Origin: Sarcocystis neurona
Taxonomy: Eukaryota; Apicomplexa; Conoidasida; Eucoccidiorida; Sarcocystidae
Assembly: GCA_000727475.1 (NCBI GenBank)
Contig: KL647312.1
Location: 1,178,001 to 1,242,000 of the forward strand
DNA: 64,000 nucleotides
Direction: 5' to 3'
In this document: positions 45,501-58,784 of the stretch, piece after piece
How the letters are laid out: each line of letters opens with the position of its first letter
Numbering within the stretch: position 1 is the stretch's first letter
Notes under the pieces: generated by a model
Databases searched by the model: none
What the model was told of the DNA's origin: nothing
What the model saw: only the letters and a program-made list of their open reading frames with translations
Made by a program: the position numbers and the translations under genes

Positions 45501-47865
45501 CGTCAGCAGTAGCTGGTGAGTTGGAAATGTATGGAATGTATGCAAGCGCAGGAAGAGGATTTGGAGCCAGCGGCAGCAGGAGGCAGCGACATGAGGGTGC
45601 GGCAGCAGAAGGCACTGCTGTTGCTTCTCCAGGGACTTCAGGAGGCTGTTCGCCGCCTGGACCTGCTGCTGCTGTGGAGGGTCTGCAGGCACCGTCTGCG
45701 CTGCTGCAGCAGCAGCATCCACAAGGGCAAGGCGTGCTGCACCCCAGCGCTGTTTTAGCGACGACGTTCGGTGGGGGCAGCCCTCCTGCTGCTTTCTGCG
45801 GAGGGGGGGGAGGGCGCGCAGCGGATGCCGACCATGTACCGCTTGCAGCATCCGGCGGTAGCAGGGCTGCCGCAGCGGCAGAACTCCCAGCGGCCCTTGG
45901 GGCAGGTGCTTCGTCCATACCAGCAGAGGGCCTGCCGCACAACAACGGCGCCCCCGGTGCGGGAAGTAGTCCGTTTCCTGTCGATCTTGCGTTTTGCCCG
46001 GGTGATGGTGCTGCAAGAGACGGAGCAGCAGCGGGGGCGATTAGTGGAGGTGCAGCGGGAAGCGGTGCGGCTGCTGCTCCTCCTGGCGGCACAGGCCCGC
46101 TTCTGTACTGCAACCCAGGCATGCTGAATCAGCAACAGGTACAGCTGTTCTGTCCAGAAGGTGCTGCAGCTGGAGGAGCAGGTGCAGGGGCACTTGCCGC
46201 AGCATGTGCTGCTGCTGGTGGCAGACATTTTGGCTTGCCAACGGGTGCAGCTGCTTTTTGTCGAGCTTCCCCTTTTAAAGCAGCAGGAGAGATGCCAGCG
46301 GCCGGTCTTGCTGCTCCTGAGTTGCTTCAACAGCAGCAGCAGCAGCAGTCGAAAGGTATCAACGGAGGGGGGGAAGGGGTCTTCCCAGCTCCGTCGCTTG
46401 TTTCGAAGCAGCAAGCTGCTGCAGCCGCTGCTGCGTTACCTCCAGCAGACGCGGCGCTGCTGCAGGGTCGCGACGACTACCGACCTCGTGGCTTCGTCGC
46501 GGAGCCGCAGCAGCTGCGTCTGCTGCAGCAGGAGGCGCTGCAACAGCAAATGCCGCCTCGTGCTGCCCTTACAGGCGGGGCAGCAGCAGCACCAGCAGGC
46601 GACTGCCTTCAGAAGAACGGACTGGTCCCTGCTGCAGGCGCGGGTCATCTTGCTGCAGTTGTCAGTTGCAGCACCGGACGCAGTCCGTTCGGTGGGGAGG
46701 TGCTGGGCAACCCTGCTCTTGCGGTACATTCTGGTGGGATGGTCAATCCCGCTGCAGCATCAGCAGCAGAAGGCAGGGGAGCAGGAAGCCGACCGACATT
46801 TGGCGGGAGCCATCCCGCGCTTCCTACTGCTGCAGCTGGGGATGCCGCTGCAGCAGGAGCAGCAGTAGAGTGCGGAATAATGGAAGGAGGCCTTGCAGCG
46901 GCAGGAGGCATTCGGGGTCGTGCCGCGTTCCGCCATGCAACGCTGCCTCTGTTCCCCACGATGGGACCTGGTGCAGGAGCCAGACCCGACTGTCCTCCTG
47001 CAGCTGCTGCACAAGGCGCGGGGGAGGCAGCAGGAACAGCTGCAGGTGCGCCTCCTCCCATGTGTTGCGAGGGAGGGGGCCCGCCTGCTGCAGCAGCACG
47101 AGCGGCGAAGGATCCTGTATCTGGCATGCCTGCGGCAGCACCGGGAGTAGGGTCCGAGTTTGCTTCTGCTGCGGGCGCTGCGTCATCTGGAGGCGGGTTT
47201 ACGGTGGACGGCACTGTTGCTGCTGGCGTTCCTCAGGTTCGTCCTGCAGCCGCTCCGGCGCGTGCGTCGTTGCCAGAAGTCGACAGAGCACCGCCTCCCG
47301 TGCTGCCACAGCAGCAGCAGCAGGGGGGCTTCCCTCTTCTCCATGGCATGGACAGGCCGGGGTTTTCGTTGGAGCTGCTGCAGGGTCCCCCGCTTGACCC
47401 CTACGTCGTTGGGACCGTTGCAGCAGGAGCAAGGGGGGGACAAGAGACTGCACTGGGAGCAGGAGCGGCTGGAGGAGGAGGAGGAGCAGCGGCAGGAGCA
47501 GGAGCAGCGGGAGCAGCAAATGGGAAAGTGGTGCAGGGACTGGACAGCAGCAACATACCTGTGCTTCCGCCGTATTTCTTTCCGCCTCCGACTTGCGGTG
47601 AAGGAGCAGGAGCAGCAGGTCTCTACCACGTGCGTGGGGGAGGCAGGCCGGGGCCGTTCGCACTCGTGGATACCGGTGCAGCAGCACCAGCCGCTGACTC
47701 AGCAGCAGCGGGTGGAGCAGCAGGAGAGGGGGGAGCCGCGGCTGCAGGGGCAGGGCTGGCGACAGCGGGCCCGGGGGGTTGCTATCCGATCGGTATCATA
47801 GAGACGGAGTATGGGAGAAGTTTTCCTGCAGGAGGAGGAGCAAGCGGAGGGCCGCTGGCTGGTCG
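42560..47865 (+). CDS. eIF4G-like giant protein, N-terminal segment
   Basis: The frame opens after a TGA at 42419. The first ATG is at 42560 (MDSSSGSSPAAAP), chosen here because no upstream exon is proven. The segment of about 1,770 residues is built of Ala, Gly, Gln and Ser tracts with Arg/Ser-rich patches (RSRSRNDRSSSSSSSS) and Tyr/Gln blocks (YQQQHAFHQQQPYQQQQQAY, about 44215-44275). Two HENRQQ peptides (near 44941 and 45393) recur. Less degenerate islands include LLVPYPPTGFSD and SNIPVLPPYFFPPPTCGEG. It is assigned to the eIF4G gene only because it runs in register into later segments carrying eIF4G motifs. N-terminal eIF4G regions are normally disordered and bind partners such as poly(A)-binding protein; no PAM2-type motif was seen. 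Confidence 0.6.
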
Positions 47866-49440
47866 GGGGGGGGTACTACATGCCTCCTTCTCCGCTGCAG
47901 CAGCCGCCTTTTCCGCTGCTGCAGCAGCAGCTGTCGGAACTGCAGCAGCAACTGGAGCTGCAGCAACAGCAGATGGGGCTTGGAAGAGACTTCCTGGTGC
48001 AGCAACTGGGGGCTGCAGCAGCTGGACTGCATCCACAGCAGCAGGAAAAGTATCCTGCGCCGAGAAAACGACGCGTCCTAGAAATCCGGGATCCCCGCAC
48101 CGGGGAAATTATAGTCGGAGGCTCTTGTCCGTTTACCCCGTACTCCCGCAGCAAGGAAGGTGCAACGCAGTCTCGCGGAGAGGCAGGAGCAGCGGCAGGG
48201 AGCGACAGGCAGACAGCCGGAGGCGAGGCAGCAACAGCATCGCTGAGCGCAGCAGCCGCAGCAGGACGTGGCGGCGGTGGAGCGGAGGCGGCGAAGGTGG
48301 CTGTCGCAGAAAAAGGTCAAGAAGAAGGACGAGAAGCAGCAACAGCAACAGCAGGGTGCGGAGGGAAAAAAGGGGAACCAGATGCAGGAGCAGCAGCAGA
48401 CGAAAAGGCGATACACACGGGGAGGAAGGCGGGGGAGGAGGAGACAGAGAAGGAAGCTGCAGCAGGGAGGAAGGCAAGTGCTGCTGCTGGCGCACCAGAA
48501 GGGGAAAAGGGCGGCGGAACACCTACAGCAGGTGCAAAGGAGAGAGAGTCACGGCGGGCGGCAGGTGCGCGTACGGATGCTAGCGCAGTTGCAGGAGGGG
48601 AGAGCAGTGCAACAGGAGGAGGAGAAGGAAAGGAAAAAGGCAGCTGCAGCAAGCCGCGACAGGGAGACACAGGAGGCGTTGCAGGACTGGCTCGAAGCAG
48701 AGAACATGCTGCAGCAAGAGAGGAGTCTGATGCTGCCTCCGCTGCTGCAAACCTGCCGGGAGCGGGCGCTGCAGGTGGCTCTCAGCAGACGCAGCGTCGA
48801 GCGGAACAGCAGGCTAGGGCAGAAGCGAACAACAGCAGCAGCCGTGCGAAGGCAAAGTCAGGCGCCGCTGCTGCGGCTGGTGGCGTTGTTGCTGCTGCTG
48901 GCGCTGCGGGGAGGAAGACAGGCACCGGGGAGGCAGCAGCAAAGGACGAGGCGAAGCCAATGAGAGAGAAAAAGCAGCAGCAGTCGCCGACGGCTGGCGG
49001 AGGCGTCGAGGGACCAGGCAAACAACAGCAGCATCTGGGGAAGCGTGCTGGGGAGGATGCTGCTGCAGCAGGGGCAAGCAGACCGACGTACGCGTCGCTC
49101 GCTGCCGCTGCTGCTGCTTCTTCTACGTCACCGGTGCCGAAGGCGTCTGCGACATCGGCTGCTGCAGCAACACGAGGAGGCAACAGTGCGCGTGCGACCG
49201 CGGAAAGAAACGCAGCAGCAGCAGGAGAGAAAGGAGCAAGAGCAAGGGAAGCAGCAGGAGATGGTTCTGCGGCGGTGGACGGCAGCAAGGAAATCCAGAC
49301 ATCGACGTACGGGAGTGGACAGAGCAGCAGCAGAGCAGCAGGGGGACTGGCAGCACATGCCGGCAGTGAGGACACAAAGGGATCGGAGAGCAGCTGCTCG
49401 CCTGAACAACGGGACAGTGGAAGGGCACACGCAGTCTTCA
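47866..49440 (+). CDS. eIF4G-like giant protein, segment with the conserved 'IRDP' box
   Basis: This part lies one frame further on and is reached either across the G9 run at 47865-47873 or by splicing to an acceptor at 47831. It begins YYMPPSPLQQPPFPLLQQQL. At 48063-48122 it carries RKRRVLEIRDPRTGEIIVGG, which resembles the short conserved box of animal eIF4G N-termini (an I-R-D-P core followed by a Gly and a hydrophobic pair). The rest is Glu/Ala/Lys-rich and probably disordered. A peptide SRPTYASLAAAA lies at about 49078. The frame ends shortly after an A7 run at 49440-49446, beyond which the next frame takes over. Confidence 0.65.
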
Positions 49441-52400
49441 AAAAAAGAGAAAAAGGAAAGGGGCTTCGTAGAGAGCGGAGGAGGCGTAGGGAGAACAGCA
49501 GCAGCAGCAGTATCAGGAAGCAGTAGGACGCCGCAGCTGCCGGGCAGCAGCAGCAGTATCAGTGTTGCTGATGCCGTTGTTGTAGGCACAGTAGTACTTG
49601 GCTCCGCGCCGCAGCCCGTGCAGAGCCGTGAAGGAGGAGTTGTCGTGGGGGGGGGCTGCGTTTTGCCGTCTTCGGCAGCTGCTCGCAGCATCGAACTGGC
49701 GGCCGCCGGCGCCGCAGCAGTCGTAGCAGCAGGCAAAGGAACAGTCGCAGCAGCAGCGGAGACAGCAGCAGCAGGGGGGGCAGAAGAGAAAGGACGAAAA
49801 GCGAGAGCGCGAGGTGCTGTCCACGACAAGCAACAAGAAGGTGGCGCTTTGCCCTGGTCCAGTGTCGCTACTGGCTCAGACCTAGCTGGTGGTATTGCCC
49901 CAGGAGGTGCGGCGGCCGGCGGTGTGGGTGTCCCGGTTGCGGCTGCCGCACGGGCTTCTGGTGGTGAAGAAGGTGGCCGAGGAGGGAGGTGTCTGGCGCA
50001 GGCGAGGGGCGGGAGCCTTGCTGTGTTGCCGACGACAGTAGCAGGCGGACAGAGCAAAGACAGCGTGGGAGCGAGTGACAGACCGGAGCAATTGGCGCGT
50101 GGAGGAGGAGGTGTAGCAGAAGGAGGGGGGGGTCAGCCTCGCAGAAGGGGTTCGTTCCCCGGCGCTTCTGGAGAGAGTTTGGGCAGCTGCTTTGCTGCCC
50201 GACTTCCTGCTGCTGCAGGCGGCGCGGCAGCAGCAGGAGCGGTCTACGGGCGGCCAGCGTACGCGTGCGGCGCTCTGCCTGCAGCGGCAGAGAAGTCAGG
50301 CGCAACAGCAGCAGCGATGCTCCGTCCGAACCGCCTGAACCCGCGCAGTCCGAAGCGGGGGGCGACCGCGGCCGCTGCCGACAGCAGCAAAGGCAGCCGC
50401 AGCAAAGCACAGGAAGAGGGGCTTGCCGGAAGGAGAAGGAGGGAGGGTGTGGAAGAAGGAAACTCCGGCGGCAGAGAGAAAGGAAGAGGAGGAAGGGGCG
50501 GAGCAGCAGCAGCAGCACCGACAGAAGCAGCAAGAGAAGGCGTGCTGCCTTTTGTTGCTGCCGACTCTCCTGCAGCAGCGCCATGGGGCACCGGGGTCCG
50601 GCAGCAGCAACAACAGCAAGCCGCAGGGGGGCCAGCAGGAGCACCGGGGACATGGCAGAAAGCACGAGGAGGAGGAGAAGGGAGGAACGAACAGAGTGAG
50701 CCTGGGATGAAATCTGCTGTGGCTTATGGAGCACCTGCAGCAGGAGCGACAGGGTCTTTGGTCTTGCCGCAGCCCCCATCTTACCACGAGTCAGCGTGCC
50801 TCTCTCCTGCAACGCCTGCTGGTACTGCGGAGCACAGCAAGGAAGCGGACTACCGGGGGCGGCTGGATCTGCAGCATCAGCAACAGACCAGCCCACAGCA
50901 GCAGCAGCAGCAGCAACGCAGAGGGGGCAGTGTGTGTGTGCCGGGAGGAAGAGGGGGCGCAGCGGCTGTTGTTGGAGGCGGCCTGCAGCAGCAGCCCTGG
51001 GAACAGCAGCAGCAACGGGAAGGGCTGTACGTTGCTGGGGCAGCAGCAGGAGGTCGCGGCACGTGGGGGACCAGCATGTCAGGCAGCAGCGAGGAGAAGT
51101 ATTACAGAGGCAGCAATAACAAACCCAGCAGCAGCAGAAGAAGTAGTCAGTACACGTATGCAGCAGGAGGACGGGGAGTCGGAGACGGGGCTTCGGTGGC
51201 ATTACCCGCAGCAGCAGAAAACTCAGCCGGCGTGCGTGGAAGGGGGGGGAGAGAGAGAAGGGGAAGCGGTGCTGGTGTGTGCGCCAACAGAAGAGGAGCA
51301 CCAGGAGGCGCATTTCAAAGCGCGGCTTGGGCCGCCGCCGGTCGAGGGCAGCAACACGGCGGCGCAGCAGCTCCGGGAGGCGGCGGCGCTGGAAAGCGAG
51401 CCCCGGGTGCTGCTGGGGGAGCGGCGCTGAACAGCAGGAGCAGTACAGACATCGAGATTGGCCCGAGGCAGTGGCAGCAACAGCAGCAGCAAAGGGAGAA
51501 AGGGGAAAAGGAAGTGCAGGGCGAGGCTTTGGTTTCTGGTGGCCAACAAGGTATTGCTGGTGCTGCTGGGGCGCCGACGTTCGTTCCTGAAACGTTGCAA
51601 CCGGAGGCTCTCTCCGGCACGGCGAACGCTGCTGGCGCTGCTCTTGAAGCCGCAGCAGCTCCCCACAAAGCAGGAGCCGGGGCACCAGGAGGAGCAGCCG
51701 GAGGAGAAGGGGGACCGAGCGTCAGACGGGATGCGGGTGTTGGTGGCGGCGTTGCTCGTGATGGCCCGTGCTTTGCTGTTGGTGCAGGTGCCGTCGGGGG
51801 AGAGGAAGGATATTACTTCGCGACACCGGCAGTGCCCGTGGGAGAGAGAGAGCAGCAGCAGCGTCTGGATAGTCCATGTGGGGCAGGAGCAGCAGCCTCG
51901 GCAGCAGGAAGCGGCAGGCGAGATGGAGAAGAAGAGGGGCTCGCAGCAGCTTCCGCAGGCGGCCAGACTCCGTGTCGGATGATGTGCATGCCACCGTTTC
52001 CGCTGCAGCAGCAACCTGGCTTTTATCCGTCGTACGTACCGGTGGAGCACTACTGTCTGCAGGAGCGACACATGCTTCAAGAAAGGCAGGCTGCTGCTTC
52101 TGCTGCGCTGCTGGCATCAGGTAGCTACTGCGCGCCGTCCCCGTGGGTCGGCATGTACGCGGAGCACCCGGGAGTGGCAGAGGCGATGCCACCGCCGCCG
52201 CAGCAGCAGCCAGGGAGGGAGCAGCAACACGGCGCAGAGACACCCTCCGAGCAGCGGCAGCAGCTGCCTTTGTCGAGAGAGCCAGGGTCTCCATGTTGCG
52301 GAAGACGCCACATGGTGGGAGACGCCAAAGAAGACGCGGCTTTCAGCGGAGGGTATCCGTTCTACCCTGCAGGTGCAGACCCGGGGGCAGAAGGTGCCCT

Positions 52401-55400
52401 GCCTCCACCGCCTCTGCCACCTCCTCCTCCTCCTCCTCGCAGCAGCGGCAACAGCACTGCTGTGTGCTTCAATGCCGTAGTGGACCCGTATACGGGAGCG
52501 GCAGGCGACCCGGGCAGCAGCCGCGCACGGCTGGGAGAGGCTTATGCAACAGCAGCAGCGGCAGCGAGACAAGCAGGAGGAGGGGTGGTGGGAGAGACGT
52601 GTGCGGCGCCTGTCCTGCGTAGCCCTGGAGGTGGTGGCGCTCCCTACGGAGTGGTGGCTGCAGCTGGTCGTGGTTCTCCTCCTCTGCTGCAGCCGGTGGT
52701 GAACAGCCAGGAGAGAGGAGGAGTCTTACCCGCGGAAGGCGCGTACGACAGGGGGCCGGAAGCAGCTCCGGGAGCGGGACTGAGCAGCAGCAGAGGCGCT
52801 GGTGGGTTTTCTGCTTCCGTCCCTCCTGCAGCTGGTGTGGGTTCCCCGGGCGGTCGCAGAGGGAGAGGAGCTACCCAACACCAACAACGAAGGCCGTCTG
52901 CTGCAGGGCCGTCGCGATGCGGAGGCCCAGCAGGAGGCAGCAGAGCAGCCGGTACTTCTTCACATGCAGCGTCGGTTCCAGCGTCGCCGGCAGCAGCAGC
53001 GGAGTCACGCAGCAGCCTGCAGCAGCAGCATGCAGCAGCAGGAGGATACAGCCGGCGACAGCAGCAGCCAGGGATGGCAGGTGCAGACTCCCCCCTTGGT
53101 GTTGCTGCCTCCGATCGCCCCAAAGGAAAGTTTCTGCGGCAGAAGAAACATGCAGGGGGAGTTTCAGAAGGAGCCACGCGCAGCAGCCACTTCACAGCCA
53201 GAGAACCTCCGACGGCAGGCATGCAGCGAAGCGCGCCTCCCGGGACGTTCCCTGCTGCAGGAGCGGAGCACTCGAGCTTCAGAGAGCCGCGAGGGGCGCA
53301 TGCATTTGCGGATGAAGCCTTGCTGTATCATGACGCAGCAGCAGCATCAGCAGCGACACACTCGCAGGCTCAGCTCCGTCCTCCGGACGGACCCCCCGTC
53401 GGTCTTCATTCTCCAGGAGAAGCGGAAGCTGCAGCAGCAGCAGGTGCTTTCCCTCCTCCGCCTCCACTGGCAGCGGCCCACCATCATCCGCCGGCAATGC
53501 AACTGCCGTTCCCAGCGCAGCGGCAGTTGTCTCCCGGTGCGGCGTCTGCAGCGGACGCACTTGCTTCGCGCATGCAGCCGCAGCAGCGTCTGCCGTTGCC
53601 GCAGCAGCAGATGCAGCTGCCCTTTGTGTACGCCGCAGGCAGCAGCGACAGAGGAACAGGTGGAGGCGGCTCAGTAGCAGGGACGAGCGACTCCTCATCT
53701 GCAGTTGGCTTCCCGATCCCGGCCGCTCCCGAAGGGGGAGACCGCCCGTTGCAGCAGCCAGTGTTCCACGACACTCCAGCAGCAGCAGCGGGACACCCAC
53801 CTCACTGCGTCGGCGCAGCAGAACGTATGACGGATTCCTCGTCGAGGCCCGGCAGCAGGCTCCCGTGCCCACACGGTGACGTGCTGCTGCGTGACACAGG
53901 TGCTGCAGGTGTTTTTGAGCAGCAGCAGCACCATGAGCGCAGCGAGGGAGCGGAGTTGCTGAGGCAGCACGTGGACGGCGCAGGAGCGGAAGAAGCGGCA
54001 AACATGCAGCAGAAGCTCGGGCAGAGAGACCACCAGCAGGTGCCACCTCGCCAGCCGTACCCGCAGCAGTTCTTTCCTCAGCAGCAGCACTTTCCGTTCC
54101 AGCCGCAGCAGGAGGGCAGTGACGTCGAGGCGGCTGCAGCAGGGGTGGAGGGGGCTGCTGCTGCAGGCGGCACGAGTCGTATGCCTGCCGCGTTCCCAGC
54201 TTCTACGAAGTACGTGCCCGCGCTGCCCCGGCCGCGTCCTCCCCACGACTCATCTCAGCAGCAGCAGCTGCTGGCAGGAAGCAGCTTGCTGCCTTCGCAT
54301 ACGGGGCCAGCTCCGATTGCTGCTTACCCTCCTCTAGCGGCGACAGGGCCGCCGCCTAGTGTGTGCGGCTCTGCAGGGCGATCGGGCGGAGACACAGCAG
54401 CAGCAATGGCAGAGGGAGCAGCGCTAGGCGGCCCAGCAGAGGCAGCAGATGGAAGCAGCACCGGTGCTGGCTTTGCTGTTGGAGATGGAGTTGCTCCGGA
54501 CACCACAGCAGGAATCGTGGGAGGGAAGCCTCTGTATATGCTGACGGCGGGGTTGCATCCAGAGCACACCCACGGGGTCGGTCAACCGCCAGCAGCTGTG
54601 CTCCCGCTTTCTCCGTCCCCTTCGCTTCTCTCTGTCGCGTCCGGTGGCCCCGCAGTCCCCGGCGCTGGAGGAGCAGCAGCAGCAGATGCGAATGCCAGCC
54701 ATGCGTCCCCGCACATAGGACTGCTCCAGCAGCAGCAGCAGCAGCTTCAGCACCCGTTGTACGGAGTGCCCTTCCCGCTGGCTGCTGGTGGAGGACGCGG
54801 CGTCTCGCCTCCGATGGGCAGGCAGCTACCGTGCGATGCCGCTGCAGAAGGGGCTCGGTGTCTGGCAGGAGGAGCCGGAACAGCCGCAGCAGCAGAAGGC
54901 AGCAGCGCAGTGGCTGAGGTACCAGACGACGCAGCTGCTGCTGTCGCAGCAGCGCACGCCGCTTCGTGTTGCCATTACTACGGTGACCGGGGTCCATCTG
55001 TGCCTTCGTTTCCTTTGCCGCCGTCTCTCTACCATCCCCCGCCACAGCATCACGCAGTCCATATGCCTGGAGGAGGAGGTGGAGAGGAAGGAGCAGGAGC
55101 AGCTGCCATGCGACCACCTGCATACTCGCAGCAGCAGCAGCAGCACATCATGACACCGTCTCCTTACTACCCACTGGACGCTGGGGTACACATTCCTGGG
55201 GGGGATCTGCCTGCGCCGCCTCATCTGCCGCCTGAACAGCAGCTGCCGCAGCAGGAACAGGTGGTGCTGCAGCACCAGCAGGAGAGGGAGAGAGAGGGAG
55301 GACACGCCGGTGACGCTGCAACAGCAACACCTGTAGCGCGAGACAGCAGCGGCAAGCCGTCTTCGGCGTACGAAGCTGCAGGGGTACAGACGCAGAAGGA

Positions 55401-58228
55401 ACATCAGCAGCCAGGAGAGTGCCAGTACTATATGGACCGAGGCGAACGAGGCGGCGATGGGCCCGCTTATGCTGCAGGCCAGAAAAGAAGGGAGCGGGGC
55501 GCACAGCAGAGAGGAGCAGCAACGCCGTGGCTGCAGCAGCCACAGCAGCAACCATCGCAGGGCAGCTCTCCTGCCAGAGAGAACGAAGACGCGGCTGAGA
55601 GAAGACGAACAGCAACAGCTTATTTGGGCGACGGGGGGGGAGGAGCAGCAGCAGCGAGAGGAGGGAAACACAGTCGAAAGAAGCCGCCTGCTGCAGCGCC
55701 CACGGCAGAACGTCCAGACTTTGCAGCGGCGGACAATCATCACAGAAGCAGCGGAGCGTGGGGGGGAAAACCCACCCAGCAGCCGCCGCTTCTGCGCAGA
55801 GAAGACAGCTCACCACTACTGCCCCAACAGCAGCAGCAACACCAGCAGCAGCATCACGCTCGCATGCGCAGGGAAAGGGGGTCACTCGTGTCGGAGGAGC
55901 GCGACGTGTATCTGTTGCAGCAGCACCAGCAATCGCAGGGCGACGGTGGTCCCCCTGCTGCTGCTGTTGGCAGGAAGGGTTATAGCAGAGGAGCAGCCGA
56001 AAGCCCTGTGCAGCAGCAGGGGGTGGAGAGTGTCCCGAGGAAAGGTTCAAGCAACAACGTGCTGCGGACGCATGCGGACGGAGAGATGGCACCTGTGGGT
56101 GTGCGTCCCTCGCATTTGTCGCGCGGCGATGACGTGGCGCCCTTCTTGCAGCAGCAGCAGCATCTGTGGCCGCCTCACCCACAGCAGGAGCCGCTGCTTC
56201 CGGGGGTGCCGCCGCCCCAGCAACAGGTCTCTCCCTCCGGGCAGCAGCAGCAGGCGGGATATCCTCTGCGTGAGCAGCAGATGGAGCAGGGGCCTCACCC
56301 TGGTCGCCAGCAAGTGCTGCGGCACGAGCAGATGTTTGTCGGACAAACGCAGCAGCCGCAGCACCACCAACATTCGTGGGGTGTTGCAGCACCCCTCCAC
56401 GAGGGCGTCTTGCCCTCGATGCATGCTCCGGTCCCCTGCTGTCACGTGCCTGCCGGTGCTGCCTCTCCAGACTGGCGTGCAACAGCCTGCGGAGACGCAG
56501 GGCCAGCGCACGCAACAGAACGACCGGGCGCGCTGCTGCGAGGGAGCGAGGAGGCCGGGGCAGCAGCGGCATCGCCAGAGAGAAGGGGAGAAGAAGAAGA
56601 CATCCGGAGACAAGACTTTTCTTCGTTGCAACAGCAGCAGCAGGTGCTTTCGCCACCTCCTCCTCCACCTCCTCTGCTACCGGGGTCTGACGTGGCAGCA
56701 CGCAGCCGGAGCGGCTGCGATGGAGGGGCAGCAACAGCAGAATATGGAGCAGCAACAGTAGCAGAAGCGCCGACCGAGGAAGGAGCTGCTGCTGCTGCTT
56801 TCGATCGGGGAAGTGCGCGTGCAGCAGCAGCGAGTGGCGGCCGACCTTCGTCTCACAGTTCGCCGCTGATGGACGGGGGGGCAGCAGCTGCCGCCTTCCC
56901 ACCACCAACTCGCTCGCTACTGCATGAGGAGGGAAAAGATGAGCAGCAGCAGCAGCCTTCAGAGTATAAGGGAAAGTACGGAACTCAGGTCTATAAGCAA
57001 CTGCGGCAGCAGCTGCAGGATGCCCAGCAGCGAAGGGAAGTCTGTTTGATCGAGAATGCGGTCGCGAGCTCGGGCGTGCGCAGACGGACGGGCGGGGGGA
57101 TGGCGCAGCAGGAGGGGAAGCAGCAGCAGCGGAGCGGCAGCAGCGGGGAGAGGGTGTTTGCTGCTGCCGACGAATCTGGTGCAGACGTCCGCCAGACGGG
57201 CAGCACCAGTGCTGCTCCCCTGCAGAACGGCGTATTGCTGCTGAGAAGGAAGAAACGAAATGCTGCTGCTGCTGCTGCGGCACCCGCAGGCGACACAGCA
57301 GACGCCCCCACTGCACAGGGGGGACCTTCGGTAGAAGGGGGAGATGCAGCTGCGGAGCGGATGCACGTCGGTGCGCATGGCGCAGGCGCAGCAGGAGCTG
57401 CTGAGCGAGAAGAACGCAGCAGTAGGACAGCTGCTGCTGGTTTGCGAGACAGAGACGGGAAGTCTCACACACGGGGAGAGCCGAGGAAAGCAACTGCAGC
57501 AGGCGGCGAAGACAGAGCACCAGCGGGAGGAAAAGCAGGAGGAGGAGGGGCAATAGCAAGAATGCAGGAAAGTCTGCTGGGACCGGGGGGAGAGAAGCAG
57601 AAGTTGGCTGCTGCCGACGGAACGGCAGCAGCGCCGGGACGTGGGCTAGCACGACTTGCTGCTGCTGGCGTCGCGAGGAAAGAGGATTTTGTCAAAGAAG
57701 TAGCAACTGCCCGCGGTAGACTGTCGAGGAAGTCGGATCTTCGAGCTGCTGCAGCTGCTGCCTCGTCTGCGGCTGCCGGAGTGCTTGGGGAGTCGCCTCA
57801 CGCGGCTGCTGCAGCGGCACTACGCCGGAGCGTTGCAACGGGTCTCCACGGCAGCAACGTTGCAGCGCTGCAGCAGCAGCTGGGTGCGGGCACATATCGC
57901 GGGTTGCCGGCTCCTGCGGAAGCACGGGCTGAGGAGGAACGAGGAGAAGGAGGGGAAGGCATAAGAGGAGGGGAGGGGTCAGCAGACGCGGCTGTTGCTG
58001 CGGGTTCTCCTGCTGCTGGCGCCGGTGATCCTGCTGTGCGACAACAGAGAGAAAGTGCGCATCGTAGCGTGCGGGGCAGCGGCAGCGGTGCCGCCTTGCA
58101 GCAAGCCGCGGTCTCCGCTGCAGCTGAACCGGCAGGGGAATACCCAATGCCCTTGCAGGACGACACTTCTGCTGCTGCAACAACGACCGTAGGAGCATTT
58201 GTAGCAGCAGCAGCGGACACGACGCCAG
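49441..58228 (+). CDS. eIF4G-like giant protein, central segment
   Basis: About 2,930 codons are uninterrupted by a stop. Tracts of Gln, Ala, Ser, Gly and Pro dominate, with a Pro run (PPPPLPPPPPPPRSSGN, about 52402-52460). Islands of ordinary sequence include FYPSYVPVEHYCLQERHMLQ (about 52023) and a predicted helix KYGTQVYKQLRQQLQDAQQR (about 56974). The end is fixed by a perfect CAG|GTGAGA donor at 58228/58229, phase 1. The antisense strand is also open for up to 834 codons here because CAG-type repeats contain no stop triplet in any frame. No domain is recognised in this segment. Membership in the eIF4G gene rests on its phase-matched splice to the next exon. Confidence 0.65.
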
Positions 58229-58784
58229 GTGAGAGACCCACAGTTTTGCCGCTGGTGCAGGTGCGATGGCAGCGTACTGGTTTACACGCGTTCCCAAAGC
58301 TGCTGCTGTTACAACAGCGTGTGCACGACAGATGCTGGTTCGGCTTTTGTTGCTTCTTTTACGCTTCTTCCTGCTTCGGCTGACGTGGTCGGGGGTGTGT
58401 TGTCTGCTGCAGTGCTGCCTGCTGCGTCTGCTATTCGTGTCTCATCCGTAGACGCCAGAAAAGAGTTGTGCTGCTCCCGCAGCTGGTGCGACGTCCGCTC
58501 GGATTGCTGCCGCAGCTGCTGTTACTCGTGCTGCTTTTGCTGTTAGTGCAGCTGCTGCTGCTGGAGTCGTTGCTGCTGTCCCCTTTACTGCTGCTGCTGC
58601 CGCTGATGTCACTCCCACGGCGGGCCGTAGGTGGCTGCTGCTATTTGTGGACGTGGTATGTTCGCCGGAGTGCCCCGGGTGTGCTGCTGCTGTGGATTCT
58701 GCGACAGCTGCTGCGAAGTGGGCGTCTTGTACGTTGCCCGACATCCTCGCTGCGGGCGCTGTTCCTGCTGTTTGTATGGCACAG

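Noticed and set aside
55148..57652. Minus-strand frame of 834 codons, and other long antisense frames across 43-61 kb
   Set aside because: They lie opposite the phase-supported eIF4G-like exons and translate CTG/TGC/GCT as Leu, Cys and Ala. CAG-type repeats lack stops in all six frames, so long antisense frames are expected.
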